Source: CAZTGB01 sp964612965
GTDB lineage: Bacteria > Patescibacteriota > Microgenomatia > UBA8517
NCBI GenBank assembly: GCA_964612965.1
Contig: CAZTGB010000004.1
Coordinates: 1-64,000 of the forward strand
DNA: 64,000 bases
Direction of reading: 5' to 3'
In this document: positions 17,148 to 26,046 of the stretch, one piece after another
How positions within the stretch are numbered: position 1 is the first letter of the stretch
How the letters are laid out: each line of letters begins with the position of its first letter
Notes under the pieces: generated by a model
Told to the model about the DNA's origin: nothing
What the model saw: only the letters and a program-made list of their open reading frames with translations
The model's database searches: none
Made by a program: the position numbers and the translations under genes

Positions 17148-18062
17148 TTATTGACATGATAGGGCAATCTTGAGGTTTTTAAGATTTTCTCTTTGAATAG
17201 AAAAATAATCCTCTCCTTCATTCTGCTCCTCAGAAGTTAATCCTTCAATAGGATTAAAAACCAGGGTTTGCGCTCCAATTTCATTCGCAATCGTTTCAGC
17301 AAGCTTGGGGCTTAGAAGTGTCTCAAAGAAAATATATTTTATATTATTTTCTTTGGCAAATTTAGAAACCTCGGCAATGTCTCGAGCTGAAGGCTCAATT
17401 TCGGGAGACAAACCAGAAATAGCAACTTGTTTTAAATTGTATCTTGATGCCAAATAACCGAAAGCTGCGTGCGAAGTAATAATATCTCGAGTTGAACAGT
17501 TTTTGAGGCCATTTTTAAACTCACTATCTAATTTATCAAATTCACTATCTAATTTTTTAGATTGGGCTTCATAATAATTTTTGTTTTGAGGATCAATCTT
17601 AATTAACTCGACTAAAATTTTATCTGAGACTTCTTTTGCTAAAACTGGATCAAGCCAAATGTGAGGATCTTGAATTTTCTCCCCCTCCTCAACAATTTCT
17701 TTATCAGCCAGTCCCTCAGCCACCTCTAATACGTTTACATTTTTGTTTTTGACTAAAAACTTAACTTTTTCTCCCCAAGGCTCAAAAGAAACTCCATTAA
17801 GAACTAAAAGCTTGCTGTTCTCAATTGCAGAAATATCGGAGGTGGAAGGTTCGTAATCATGAGGTTCAGCCCCCGCGGGAGTAACATTCAGCACTTCAAC
17901 TGCCTCACCCCCGATTTGACTTGAAAAAAAATAGAGAGGGTAAAAAGAGGCTACAATGCCGGTCTTCCCAGATGAAATTGGTTTTATTTCCTTTTGCTTT
18001 AAAATATAAATAACTGCTAAAGCTACTAAAAGAATAAGAATTACTATAATTGTTTTTTTCAT
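17148..18062 (-). CDS. znuA: zinc ABC transporter substrate-binding protein
   Basis: Cluster A-I binding protein, 304 aa. It has an N-terminal helix (about 3-21) that anchors or exports it, with no lipobox Cys. Metal-site signatures are AEPHDYEPS, DPHIWLDP and TSHAAFGYLA, with a final acidic ligand expected near FNPIEG. There is no long His-rich loop, a feature often seen in zinc binders, so manganese cannot be ruled out by this protein alone. The Zur-like regulator in front and the His tail on the ATPase favour zinc. It starts 1 nt after the zur stop. Confidence 0.93.
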   Translation of the reverse strand: MKKTIIVILILLVALAVIYILKQKEIKPISSGKTGIVASFYPLYFFSSQIGGEAVEVLNVTPAGAEPHDYEPSTSDISAIENSKLLVLNGVSFEPWGEKVKFLVKNKNVNVLEVAEGLADKEIVEEGEKIQDPHIWLDPVLAKEVSDKILVELIKIDPQNKNYYEAQSKKLDSEFDKLDSEFKNGLKNCSTRDIITSHAAFGYLASRYNLKQVAISGLSPEIEPSARDIAEVSKFAKENNIKYIFFETLLSPKLAETIANEIGAQTLVFNPIEGLTSEEQNEGEDYFSIQRENLKNLKIALSCQ

Positions 18063-18063
18063 C

Positions 18064-18408
18064 CTACTTTTGACAATTCACACAAAGTCCAAAGAATTCT
18101 AAATTGTGTTTAATTACTTTAAATTCCCTAGGCAGCTTAAAATTCTCCTCAATTTCAATGTCAGTTACCTTTTTGCAATCAAGGCATACTAAATGGTGAT
18201 GGTGTCTTGCCTCTTTTAACTCATATCTTTTTTTACCATCCCCGAAATCTACTTCCTTTATAAATCCTGTATTCTCAAGAAAACTCAGTTCCCGATAAAT
18301 AGTGGTCTTATTAACCTTAACTTCTTTTAATAAATCCATAGCACTTACGGGGTATGGTGTGTTTGTAAAAATGCTTAAAATTTGATTTCTTGCCTTCGTA
18401 TTTCGCAT
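18064..18408 (-). CDS. zur: Fur family regulator, probably Zur
   Basis: A 114-aa metal-dependent repressor: winged-helix domain with KTTIYRELSFLENTGFIKEV, then the dimer domain with HHHHLVCLDC, and CVNC close to the end (structural zinc CxxC pairs). The ATG at 18438 is possible, but the -35/-10 promoter places the start at 18408, exactly where a leaderless mRNA would begin. It is the first gene of the znu operon, and a palindrome lies between its promoter boxes, so it most likely represses itself and the importer when zinc is sufficient. Confidence 0.9.
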   Translation of the reverse strand: MRNTKARNQILSIFTNTPYPVSAMDLLKEVKVNKTTIYRELSFLENTGFIKEVDFGDGKKRYELKEARHHHHLVCLDCKKVTDIEIEENFKLPREFKVIKHNLEFFGLCVNCQK

Positions 18409-18415
18409 TAAAAGT

Positions 18416-18445
18416 ATCTTAATGCAACTTAGTTGCATCTGTCAA
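18416..18445 (-). promoter_or_regulatory. zur-znu promoter with palindromic operator in the spacer
   Basis: Minus strand: TTGACA (18440-18445), 18-bp spacer, TAAGAT (18416-18421), then 7 nt to the ATG at 18408. The spacer is filled by the perfect palindrome ATGCAACT-T/A-AGTTGCAT (18422-18438). An operator here would exclude RNA polymerase. The -35 box lies inside the 3' end of recO (stop at 18442). Confidence 0.85.
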
Positions 18446-18987
18446 GAAGATAATATTTTACCTACTCTTATTGAAGACAAACTTCTTTCAATAACTTCTT
18501 CAAGTTTTGTGTCAGGATTATCTAAGCTTTTCCCTTCCGGCCAATACCCCAAAATCTCAAGCAATCTAGTCACAAAACTTAATCGCAAATTTTTCAATTC
18601 ATTTGCAGTTTTTAGCTTTTCCAAGCTCTCATTAATTAAGTTAAAAACTTCAGTATTATTTTCGCCTTCATGAGTAATTTTTCCAATTACCTCCATAAAA
18701 TAGTATGCAAGTGAAACCCTTTTCAAGTTATTTTTGATTTCTTTGAAATCATCAATTACTTCAGCTTCTGTCATTAAATCCAATCCATGCCCTATCGAAG
18801 CCTGAAATAATATTTTATTAAATACCTCAATATGCCCGCGCTTTCGACTTTTCGGTCGTCTTATTCCCTTTGCAATTAGTGACAATTTACCTCGGTTCCT
18901 TGAAAAAATTATTAAGATTTTATCTGCTTCCCCATAATTTCTTTTAGCAAGAACTATACCTTCTGAAGTGTATGAACGGAGATGCAT
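18442..18987 (-). CDS. recO: DNA repair protein RecO, short form
   Basis: Recombination mediator that helps load RecA on gaps. The 181-aa protein has the N-terminal OB-fold start SEGIVLAKRNYGEADKIL and LSLIAKGIRRPKSR, then a helical region. It is shorter than the usual 230-250 aa, ends after FVTRLLEILGY and a short tail, and has no Cys pairs, so the C-terminal zinc-binding part is missing. It starts 2 nt after the stop of the small repeat protein gene. Its 3' end carries the zur -35 box. Confidence 0.88.
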   Translation of the reverse strand: MHLRSYTSEGIVLAKRNYGEADKILIIFSRNRGKLSLIAKGIRRPKSRKRGHIEVFNKILFQASIGHGLDLMTEAEVIDDFKEIKNNLKRVSLAYYFMEVIGKITHEGENNTEVFNLINESLEKLKTANELKNLRLSFVTRLLEILGYWPEGKSLDNPDTKLEEVIERSLSSIRVGKILSS

Positions 18988-18989
18988 GC

Positions 18990-19316
18990 CTAGTTTACAA
19001 TTGGCTCAAGATCTGAAACTCGTTTTTCCAATTTATAAAATTGATCAGAGGTCGGAGAATTAACGGCCACACCAGAAATCATAGTTATTAATTCTTTTTT
19101 AGCTCCATTTATTTTTCTGTCTATCTTTTTTTCTAAACTCGATAAACCAACACTTAAATCTTTTTTTGTAACAACACCTGATTTGTTGAGAAGGCCACCA
19201 AAATCTTTTTTTGTAACAACACCTGATTGGTTGAGAAGATTTCCTAAGTTATCTTTTGTAACAACACCAACTTCTTTCAAAACATCTTTTAAATCCTGCC
19301 TCGTTAATTGCTTCAT
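18990..19316 (-). CDS. small repeat protein, unknown function
   Basis: A 108-aa soluble protein not recognised. After a first degenerate unit (LTRQDLKDVLKEVG) come three units of 14-15 residues, each of the form VVTKxxLxxLLNxSG, then a coiled-coil-like stretch (SLEKKIDRKINGAKKEL) and a C-terminal helix with KLEKRVSDLE. The DNA repeats too, with a 45-bp period, showing recent duplication. TATTAT lies 6 nt before the ATG, so it probably heads a leaderless unit with recO. Confidence 0.6.
   Translation of the reverse strand: MKQLTRQDLKDVLKEVGVVTKDNLGNLLNQSGVVTKKDFGGLLNKSGVVTKKDLSVGLSSLEKKIDRKINGAKKELITMISGVAVNSPTSDQFYKLEKRVSDLEPIVN
19156..19275 (-). repeat. 45-bp tandem repeat within the small repeat protein gene
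   Basis: Two near-identical units start at 19156 and 19201 (AAATCTTTTTTTGTAACAAC on the plus strand), followed by a diverged third with a 3-bp deletion. The period keeps the reading frame, adding 15 residues per unit. Confidence 0.8.
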
Positions 19317-19337
19317 CCCTTCATAATATCACATCCA

Positions 19338-21440
19338 TCAAATGCGGATTTTTATCTCTTTGTCAGTTTTAAGTAAAAACTCCTCTTCGTATTTTCCAAG
19401 GTTTATGGTATAAAGTGGACCGTCAGTTCCAGGTTGTTTTTGAATAAGTAAGTTGTATTCTTTCGAAACTTTAAATGGCAATTTATATTTAAAAGTTACT
19501 TTAGAAACTCCTTCTGGACGTAGTTGAAATAGTCCAGCAAAAACTGTTTTATCTAAGTCTTCGTACGGATCAATCTTATCTTCTAACCCCTCAATTGCAA
19601 TCAACTCACTTCCTTTTGGAACATAAACTCTTATCCAGTTAGGCAGCACCGAGTTAAGCCAACCGTCATATTTCTCTGGATTTTTATAAGTAATAGTTAA
19701 GGTTTTTTCAACACTTCCATCACGTTTTACTTCAATTTCCTGAAGAACTTCTTGAGTCACATAGAGGTTAGATTTACGCCCCCCAAGGTTGGCATCATTA
19801 ACATGAAGATAGTCACCTTCATAGTCCTTTATGCTTCCCCCCAGTCCAAAGTCTGATATACCTTTTTGAATATCTTCATTGTGAATATAGAAAAGTACAT
19901 GTTTTTCCATGAGCGACTTAAATCCAGCCCCAAATAAATCCGGTAATTTTTCCTTTGGCTGTCCCATAGCGTTGGCCAGTATTGAATTCATTAAAGGTCC
20001 AATAATTTTCTTTCTGTTATCAGCATTTTTAGGTTTAAGAATAATCTCACCTGTTAGTGGATCCCAAATAATCGGACCTTCAACATCGGCATAACTTTCA
20101 AGCTCATAAATAACTTGTGGGCAATTACATTTCGGCTCCACATTAGTACTAAAATTCCCAAACCCAGGTACTCCGATTGGGCCTATCACATTTAATAGAT
20201 TAACAAGCAGCTGCGTATCAACTGCGATTATCCCATCTACATCACTTACCCCCACCTCATCCGCCGCTTCAGTAACCGTTCTCATACTCTCTTCAAAGTC
20301 GGGTGACCAGTTCATGTCCCTAAATCTTAAATTCTTTGAAAGAACGTAAGGACCTTTAATATATTTGATCAAAGGATCGGGAGCAGGAATCGAAGGCTTG
20401 TATTTAGCATCCAGGTTATAAATATCATCAGAGACTGTCGGTTCAAATTTTGCCTTGTCAACCTTCATTATGGAATACCCAGTCATAAATCCTCCCGTTG
20501 GCCTTAATTCTTTATCATTTTGGAATAAAACCAAATAAGTCCTAGGTGTTTCCATTCCAAGTAGATAAGGGGCTGATTCTAAAACTGGCTTCCCGTTAAC
20601 TATAAACATTGTTATTTCAGAAACTAATTCCTGAGCGCTTCTAACTTTTGCCCGAAGAGGTTTGCCTTGATATTTCTCTGGATATCTGTCCGGGTCAATT
20701 TTAGCAATTTCGGAATCTATGACTTTTACTTTTGAAGATAGTTCGTCAATTTTAGGTAGTAAATCTGGAATTGTTTTTACTAAAAAATCAATTCGCTCTT
20801 CTGTAGTCTTCTCTCCACTCTCCTCTTCCTTCTTTTGTCCAAACCCCAAAATATCTGAGTATGGTTCCGCAACCGTTAACAGTGTGTCACCCGCCTCAAG
20901 TCCAGAACCCGCGGCGTTAACTACGTGACCTAAATCAGAAACATAACCCCCTACAAAGGGAACTATACGAATCCACGAAATTAGGATATAGCTTCTTTTA
21001 AAAGATGAGAGTGATTTTTTAACATTGGAAATCTCCGACTTCATCCCATTTAAATCTCCAGCTTTCCCCAAATCAGCCATTTTCTGTGATGAAACAATAA
21101 GTTTTTTTCCACTTTGGAAAAGTAAAACTCCAGCTACTACAGAGTAAATAAGAATAACTAAAAGAAAAATTCCAATTCCAATTAGCACTTTTTTATGGCT
21201 AGGAGACAAATTATATTTAAATTGTTTATTAGAAATGTCGCTATTAATGCTAGAGCTATTATTTTGATTTGCAGGATTTATTGAGCTTTTAATGGTTGGT
21301 TCCTTGTCTTGAATTAAAGGGGTACCAATTTTTGGGATAAGTATCGAGTCCCCAGTTGAGGCATCACTAATAGTCTCAGACTCGGTCTGAGAATTTGATT
21401 CTGGGGTTATTTTTGGAATTGATAGATCTTCTTTGGGCAT
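19338..21440 (-). CDS. DUF4012 domain-containing membrane protein
   Basis: A 700-aa protein. The first 80 residues are polar and low in complexity (Ser, Thr, Pro, Gln, Asn), followed by one membrane helix (about 86-110) and a large extracellular region. The DUF4012 core includes FQNDKELRPTGGFMTGYSI, the MNWSPDFEESM segment and GIIAVDTQLLVNLLNVIGPI. The family has no proven function; the fold is thought to be LCP-like in part. It lies directly before the sugar transferase gene, a common position in related genomes. TATTAT (minus strand) lies 6 nt before the ATG. Confidence 0.88.
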   Translation of the reverse strand: MPKEDLSIPKITPESNSQTESETISDASTGDSILIPKIGTPLIQDKEPTIKSSINPANQNNSSSINSDISNKQFKYNLSPSHKKVLIGIGIFLLVILIYSVVAGVLLFQSGKKLIVSSQKMADLGKAGDLNGMKSEISNVKKSLSSFKRSYILISWIRIVPFVGGYVSDLGHVVNAAGSGLEAGDTLLTVAEPYSDILGFGQKKEEESGEKTTEERIDFLVKTIPDLLPKIDELSSKVKVIDSEIAKIDPDRYPEKYQGKPLRAKVRSAQELVSEITMFIVNGKPVLESAPYLLGMETPRTYLVLFQNDKELRPTGGFMTGYSIMKVDKAKFEPTVSDDIYNLDAKYKPSIPAPDPLIKYIKGPYVLSKNLRFRDMNWSPDFEESMRTVTEAADEVGVSDVDGIIAVDTQLLVNLLNVIGPIGVPGFGNFSTNVEPKCNCPQVIYELESYADVEGPIIWDPLTGEIILKPKNADNRKKIIGPLMNSILANAMGQPKEKLPDLFGAGFKSLMEKHVLFYIHNEDIQKGISDFGLGGSIKDYEGDYLHVNDANLGGRKSNLYVTQEVLQEIEVKRDGSVEKTLTITYKNPEKYDGWLNSVLPNWIRVYVPKGSELIAIEGLEDKIDPYEDLDKTVFAGLFQLRPEGVSKVTFKYKLPFKVSKEYNLLIQKQPGTDGPLYTINLGKYEEEFLLKTDKEIKIRI

Positions 21441-21479
21441 GGATTAATAATACATTATCACAGATAAAAGAAAAAAGTG

Positions 21480-22133
21480 CTATCTTGCACCCTTACCAGA
21501 AATCATGACCCAAGGGGTTTTTAGGGCAATTAAAATATCTAACATTAAAGATTTTTTCTTGGCGTAATAAGCATCCATTTCAATTCTTTTATCAAAGTTA
21601 ACCTCACTTCGTCCCGAAACTTGCCAATACCCCGTAATTCCAGGTTTAACAGTCAAAGTCTGCTTTATATATTCTTCAGTACCGGGAAACTTTTTTTGTT
21701 GTTCGTCAAGTTCTTCCCTCAAATATGGCCTAGGTCCAATAATACTCATATCTCCGATTAAAACATTAATAAGTTGTGGAATTTCATCAATGGAATGCTT
21801 TCTAATGAATTTTCCAACAGGAGTAATTCTAGGATCATGAGTTGGCTTATAACTTCCACCTGTGCGTTTCTGTATATACGAAGTTCTATATCTCGGATCC
21901 GTCTTTTCTAAAATATCCCCCCTAACCGGCATTGAACGAAATTTAAAAAGCCTAAAGATCTTGCCATCTTTACCAAGTCTTTTCATATGGGAATTATCCT
22001 TCTCGACAAATACGGGCCCTGGGTTTGTAATTTTAATTATAATTGAAGTAATTAAAAGAATTGGTGAAAACAAAACAAGAAGAAAAATGGAGCCAACAAC
22101 ATCAATTATTCTTTTAACAAAATCGTAATACAT
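21480..22133 (-). CDS. initiating sugar-phosphate transferase (polyprenyl-phosphate glycosyl-1-phosphate transferase)
   Basis: Transfers a sugar-1-phosphate from a nucleotide sugar to undecaprenyl phosphate, starting polymer assembly at the membrane. About 217 aa: one N-terminal membrane helix (YDFVKRIIDVVGS onward), then the catalytic part with FRLFKFRSM, KHSIDEIPQLINVLIGDMS, IGPRPYLREE and KPGITGYWQVSGRS. Only the short catalytic type is present, without the extra N-terminal helices of the larger WcaJ type. A TTG at 22154 is in frame, but the ATG at 22133 after the manC stop is preferred. Confidence 0.94.
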   Translation of the reverse strand: MYYDFVKRIIDVVGSIFLLVLFSPILLITSIIIKITNPGPVFVEKDNSHMKRLGKDGKIFRLFKFRSMPVRGDILEKTDPRYRTSYIQKRTGGSYKPTHDPRITPVGKFIRKHSIDEIPQLINVLIGDMSIIGPRPYLREELDEQQKKFPGTEEYIKQTLTVKPGITGYWQVSGRSEVNFDKRIEMDAYYAKKKSLMLDILIALKTPWVMISGKGAR

Positions 22134-22140
22134 GTGGTTT

Positions 22141-23199
22141 TTAGGTAAGTGCAAGGTTTCTTTTCTTGACTTCCTTTAAAGCTTCACCCACCTGACCAGT
22201 GCTTTCTTTGTTACATATCATAAGGGCATCACCTGTATCAACAACTATTAGATTATCAACCCCCACAAGTACGACAACCTTATTTTCATCGTCCAATCTT
22301 ATATAACTATTTTGACCATTAAGATCAACTATATTTTCCCCAGGTTTATAAAGACCTTTTTCCTTTAAATATTTCTCAAGGGACTCAAATGTTCCAAAGT
22401 CTGTCCAATGAAAAGGAAGTTCTACAACCAATGACTCTCCTGCTTCATGAACTTTTTGAACCACATCCTCAAGTGGCCCCTCTGGCATTTTCACAAATTC
22501 AGTTTTAATGTCCGCTCCTTTTGTAATATTTATCAAAGGCTCATACCACTCTGGCTTATATTTCTGCATCATATTTAGAAAATTGCGCGGTGTCATACAA
22601 GTGTGGTTTGTGTGTACCAAAGCAGTACCCTCTTTGATAAGTGCCTCTGTTTCTTCTTTTGTGCTTCGCCATACAAATTTAGCCACTTTAAAAATCTCCG
22701 TTTCACCTACCGAAGAAACCTTTTCACCTTTGATTAAATAGTCAACACCCATGATTGCGTAATCTGGTTTAAATCCTCCAGTAATATATTTTGTTTCCCG
22801 TCTTGCTAAAGCATCACAATCCATCATCATCTTAATAAAATTTTCAACAGGCTCTCTTAAATCATCAACTTGAACTATCATGAAGGGTTCATCAACCAAT
22901 CCCTTTTTGTATAAAAAGGCTGCTATTAAACCAGTTGCAGGTCCCTGGTTTCGCATTTCGGGTTCAACTATGTAATTGGAAAGTGGAATTTCGGGGACTT
23001 GTTTTTGGGCCATTTCAACCTGATCTTGATTTGTCGAAACATATATCTCCTCCGGTTTGAAATTGGTCTTTAAAGCCTCATAGTTTAGCTGAAAAAGTGA
23101 TTTACCACCTATAAGTGGCAAGAAATGTTTTGGTTTGTGCTGACGACTAATCGGCCAAAGTTTAGTTCCAAACCCTCCGCAGATAATTACAGGAATCAT
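22141..23199 (-). CDS. manC: mannose-1-phosphate guanylyltransferase
   Basis: Makes GDP-mannose from mannose-1-phosphate and GTP. The 352-aa protein starts with IICGGFGTKLWPISRQHKPKHFLPL, the nucleotidyltransferase signature, and later has HWTDFGTFESLEKYL. The C-terminal isomerase domain of bifunctional enzymes is absent. It overlaps the next gene upstream by 4 nt (ATGA). It suggests that mannose or a GDP-mannose-derived sugar is in the polymer. Confidence 0.92.
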   Translation of the reverse strand: MIPVIICGGFGTKLWPISRQHKPKHFLPLIGGKSLFQLNYEALKTNFKPEEIYVSTNQDQVEMAQKQVPEIPLSNYIVEPEMRNQGPATGLIAAFLYKKGLVDEPFMIVQVDDLREPVENFIKMMMDCDALARRETKYITGGFKPDYAIMGVDYLIKGEKVSSVGETEIFKVAKFVWRSTKEETEALIKEGTALVHTNHTCMTPRNFLNMMQKYKPEWYEPLINITKGADIKTEFVKMPEGPLEDVVQKVHEAGESLVVELPFHWTDFGTFESLEKYLKEKGLYKPGENIVDLNGQNSYIRLDDENKVVVLVGVDNLIVVDTGDALMICNKESTGQVGEALKEVKKRNLALT

Positions 23200-24272
23200 A
23201 TATGTTTTACACTTTTGTCAAATTCACTTTTAAAAAATTCTTCAGAAAATCTTTCTGCATTGTTAACAAGTGTTTTTCTATTAAAGCTCATTTTTTCAAA
23301 TTTTGCAATTGCCCCCTCTAAACTAGTTTTGTTTTGTTCATTAAATAAAACTCCAGTTACCCCATCTTTAATGATATCTATAATTCCACCCTTACCATAC
23401 GCTATTACTGGAATTCCCAATTTCTGCGCTTCAACTGCGACTATTCCAAAGTCTTCTAATTGGGGTATGATAAGTGCTTTCGCATTTAGGTAATAGCCTA
23501 TTAATTCGCTGTCACTAATATTTCCCAAGAATTTAATATTAGATTTTGAAATGGATTTTAATTTTGAATTTTCAGATCCCGTCCCAACTATATAGAGTTC
23601 TTTTTTATTTTCATTAAAAACTCTTATGGCCAAATCAACCTTTTTATATGGTACAAGCCTAGAAACAATGAGGTAATAGTTTTTAACTATCGTGGTTGCA
23701 TCATTCTTATTTACTAAAAAATCAGAAACAGGAGGATATATTATTTCAGAATCTCTTTTGTAATACTTCATAATTCTTTTCTGAACTTCTGTTGAAATAG
23801 TAATCATCTTATCTGGTCTTTTCGCGGCAATTTTGTCCCATATTCTTAAATACTTAATAATGGGTTTTGAAAAAAAAAATAAAATTGGATTTTTAAAATA
23901 CTCTTCATATCCACTCCATAAATAGCGTGTGGGGGTTAGGCAGTAACAGATATGTGTTGTTCCGGGTCTTGTTATTATTCCCTTGGCAGCTTCTGATGTA
24001 ACTGAAATAACTAAATCATATCCACCAAAATCAAACTGCTCAAAAACCAATGGCATAAGCCAACCCAAGAGTTCATGATTATTTTTGGCAAATGGAATTT
24101 TCTGAAGAAATGATGTATAAATTTTTGGAAACACTTTTGCCCAAGAAGCATTCTCTTCATCGTATACAGAAGTGTATAGTGGAGCGTCAGGAAACATTTC
24201 ATGAAGAGTTAATAAAACCCTTTCAGCTCCGCCAAATTTGTTAACTCTATCGTATACAATTGCTGTCTTCAT
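23196..24272 (-). CDS. GT4 family glycosyltransferase
   Basis: GT-B fold retaining glycosyltransferase of 358 aa. FGGAERVLLTLHEMFPDAP is near the N-terminus, CYCLTPTRYLWSGYEEYF in the middle, and EDFGIVAVEAQKLGIPVIAYG gives the ExxxxxxxE donor-binding motif. The GGAER start and the TPTRYLW segment recur in mannosyl- and related transferases. The sugar is not determined. It overlaps both neighbours (TAATG at its start), inside the polysaccharide operon. Confidence 0.9.
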   Translation of the reverse strand: MKTAIVYDRVNKFGGAERVLLTLHEMFPDAPLYTSVYDEENASWAKVFPKIYTSFLQKIPFAKNNHELLGWLMPLVFEQFDFGGYDLVISVTSEAAKGIITRPGTTHICYCLTPTRYLWSGYEEYFKNPILFFFSKPIIKYLRIWDKIAAKRPDKMITISTEVQKRIMKYYKRDSEIIYPPVSDFLVNKNDATTIVKNYYLIVSRLVPYKKVDLAIRVFNENKKELYIVGTGSENSKLKSISKSNIKFLGNISDSELIGYYLNAKALIIPQLEDFGIVAVEAQKLGIPVIAYGKGGIIDIIKDGVTGVLFNEQNKTSLEGAIAKFEKMSFNRKTLVNNAERFSEEFFKSEFDKSVKHI

Positions 24273-24916
24273 TATTCAAAATATCTTCCTTTAGTTTTTA
24301 AAATAAATATTAAAGCAATAATTGCAAGTGAGATGGTTAAAATAATATTTGCTCCTGAAAAGAGAGTACTTGCAAGAATAAAAATCGGTATCCCTATAAA
24401 AAGATGTGATAAAGTTACACCCATTAAAAATTTAGAAAAATTTATTCTCAAAACTCCAGCTCCATAATATATTGCTTCAATTATTACGCTTCCAAATAAA
24501 AGCCTATAAACAAAAACAGCCTCCATCTCTTTACCTGTTTTTATTTTTATCTTTTTTATTTTTTCAACGATATTGGTATCTAAAATTTTATCTAAAAAAG
24601 GAAAGCCATATTGTTTTCCCAGATGGTATGCGATTGTACCTCCCAAGGTACTCCCTGCCATATCGATTATAAATGCTAACTCCCAGCCCAAGAATGGAAT
24701 TGATGCAAGTGTAAAAATACCACCAGAAATTGGAGGCCAAAGTATTCCAATAACTTTAACAACAAAAAGGCTAACGACATATAAAATCATATTTGTTTTA
24801 ATCCATGAATCTAGATTTAAAAAGTAAGGCGACTTAGAGAACCAGTTAAAAAGTATTAGTGTTAACAGAAAAATGGATACAAAGAATGTGGTATTTATCC
24901 ATGTATTTTTTTTCAT
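24272..24916 (-). CDS. VTT-domain (DedA/TVP38-like) membrane protein
   Basis: A 214-aa protein with five or six membrane helices. The stretch SGGIFTLASIPFLGWELAFIIDMAGSTLGGTIAYHLGKQYG, split across residues about 70-110, carries the typical G-rich re-entrant region. Some DedA-like proteins recycle undecaprenyl phosphate across the membrane, which would fit a polymer island; this is inference. TAAAAT lies 6 nt before the ATG, so it may start a promoter for the genes downstream. Confidence 0.8.
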   Translation of the reverse strand: MKKNTWINTTFFVSIFLLTLILFNWFSKSPYFLNLDSWIKTNMILYVVSLFVVKVIGILWPPISGGIFTLASIPFLGWELAFIIDMAGSTLGGTIAYHLGKQYGFPFLDKILDTNIVEKIKKIKIKTGKEMEAVFVYRLLFGSVIIEAIYYGAGVLRINFSKFLMGVTLSHLFIGIPIFILASTLFSGANIILTISLAIIALIFILKTKGRYFE

Positions 24917-24939
24917 CCTTGAATTTTACACTAAAAAGG

Positions 24940-26046
24940 TTATTTGGAGTTTTTATAAACCGCTAGTGTCTCCCCAGCCATTTTTTCCCATGAATATTTA
25001 TTAGTAAATGCTTTGGCTTTTTTAATAACATTCTCTCTTTCGCTACCGTTTGTTTCTAAAGCCCTATTCATTGAATCAACTATGGAGTTAACATTAAAAG
25101 GATCAAAATAAGAAACACTATCGCCATAAATTTCCTTAAGGACTGCGATGTTTGATGTATATACTAAAGTCCCTGCCTTCATTGCTTCAAGACCGGGAAG
25201 ACCAAACCCTTCAATCAAAGTTGGATAAAAAAATGCTATAGATTTGTTGTAAAAAGACAAAAGCTGATTGTCGGGAACATATCCCAAAAGTTTTACATTT
25301 TCTTCACTGTCGTATTTTCTGGCAATGGATAATAGCCTCTGAGTAAAAACATCTCTCGCAGAAGAAATTGCTAAATTTATTTTTTCTTTTCTCTTTTTGT
25401 TTAGTAAAGAAAGCGCTTCGATTAATCTATCTAAATTCTTGTGTGGATAAGCATTGCCCACATAAGAAAAATACTTCCCAAGTCCTTTTGAATTAAAGTC
25501 TACTTGCCGCACACGTTCATCAATACCTTCATAAGTTACAACAACTTTTGATTCCGAAATCTTATAATAATCCAACAAATCCCTCTTAACTGTATTTGTA
25601 GGAACAATAACTCGATAAGCCCCGTAAACCGCTCTGGCAAATGAAATATGATATCCGAGTCTCCAAATTTGATAAATTGGAAATGGTCTAGTTGTAGCTT
25701 CTCCACCACTACTCTTGTGCATTATAAGATCGTGTATCGTCACAATAAATTTACCGAAGTAAAATATTGGGACATTAAAATGTGGAAAGTGAACGATATC
25801 TGGTTTAATTTTATAAAGTATTAAAGGTAATCTAAATTGTTCTAAAAAAGTATAATGTTTAAAATCAGCCAAAACCTTTGTCCAGTTTTTTGGAAAATTT
25901 AATTCATCATAATCTTCTTTTCTAAGTAAAATAAAATACTCATTCTCTCTGTCAATTTTTGTAAGGTTTTCTACAAGATTCATGGTATATCTGCCGTTTC
26001 CGGTATGCTTGGTGCCATAAAGTCTTGCATCAATTACTATTCTCAT
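24940..26046 (-). CDS. GT4 family glycosyltransferase
   Basis: A 368-aa GT-B enzyme. N-terminal IDARLYGTKHTGNGRY loop, HFPHFNVPI in the middle, YVGNAYPHKNLDRLIEAL opening the donor domain, and EGFGLPGLEAMKAG with both Glu residues of the donor site. The start resembles mannosyltransferases of the MtfB/WbaZ type, but the donor is not proven. The ATG overlaps the stop of the GT2 gene upstream. Confidence 0.92.
   Translation of the reverse strand: MRIVIDARLYGTKHTGNGRYTMNLVENLTKIDRENEYFILLRKEDYDELNFPKNWTKVLADFKHYTFLEQFRLPLILYKIKPDIVHFPHFNVPIFYFGKFIVTIHDLIMHKSSGGEATTRPFPIYQIWRLGYHISFARAVYGAYRVIVPTNTVKRDLLDYYKISESKVVVTYEGIDERVRQVDFNSKGLGKYFSYVGNAYPHKNLDRLIEALSLLNKKRKEKINLAISSARDVFTQRLLSIARKYDSEENVKLLGYVPDNQLLSFYNKSIAFFYPTLIEGFGLPGLEAMKAGTLVYTSNIAVLKEIYGDSVSYFDPFNVNSIVDSMNRALETNGSERENVIKKAKAFTNKYSWEKMAGETLAVYKNSK

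Noticed and set aside
17141..17221. znuC start at the ATG 17221
   Set aside because: It would overlap znuA by 74 nt, and the added 27 residues have no ABC-family features.
18406..18438. zur start at the ATG 18438
   Set aside because: This ATG lies within the operator palindrome and upstream of the predicted -10 box, so the mRNA would not contain it; 18408 fits better.
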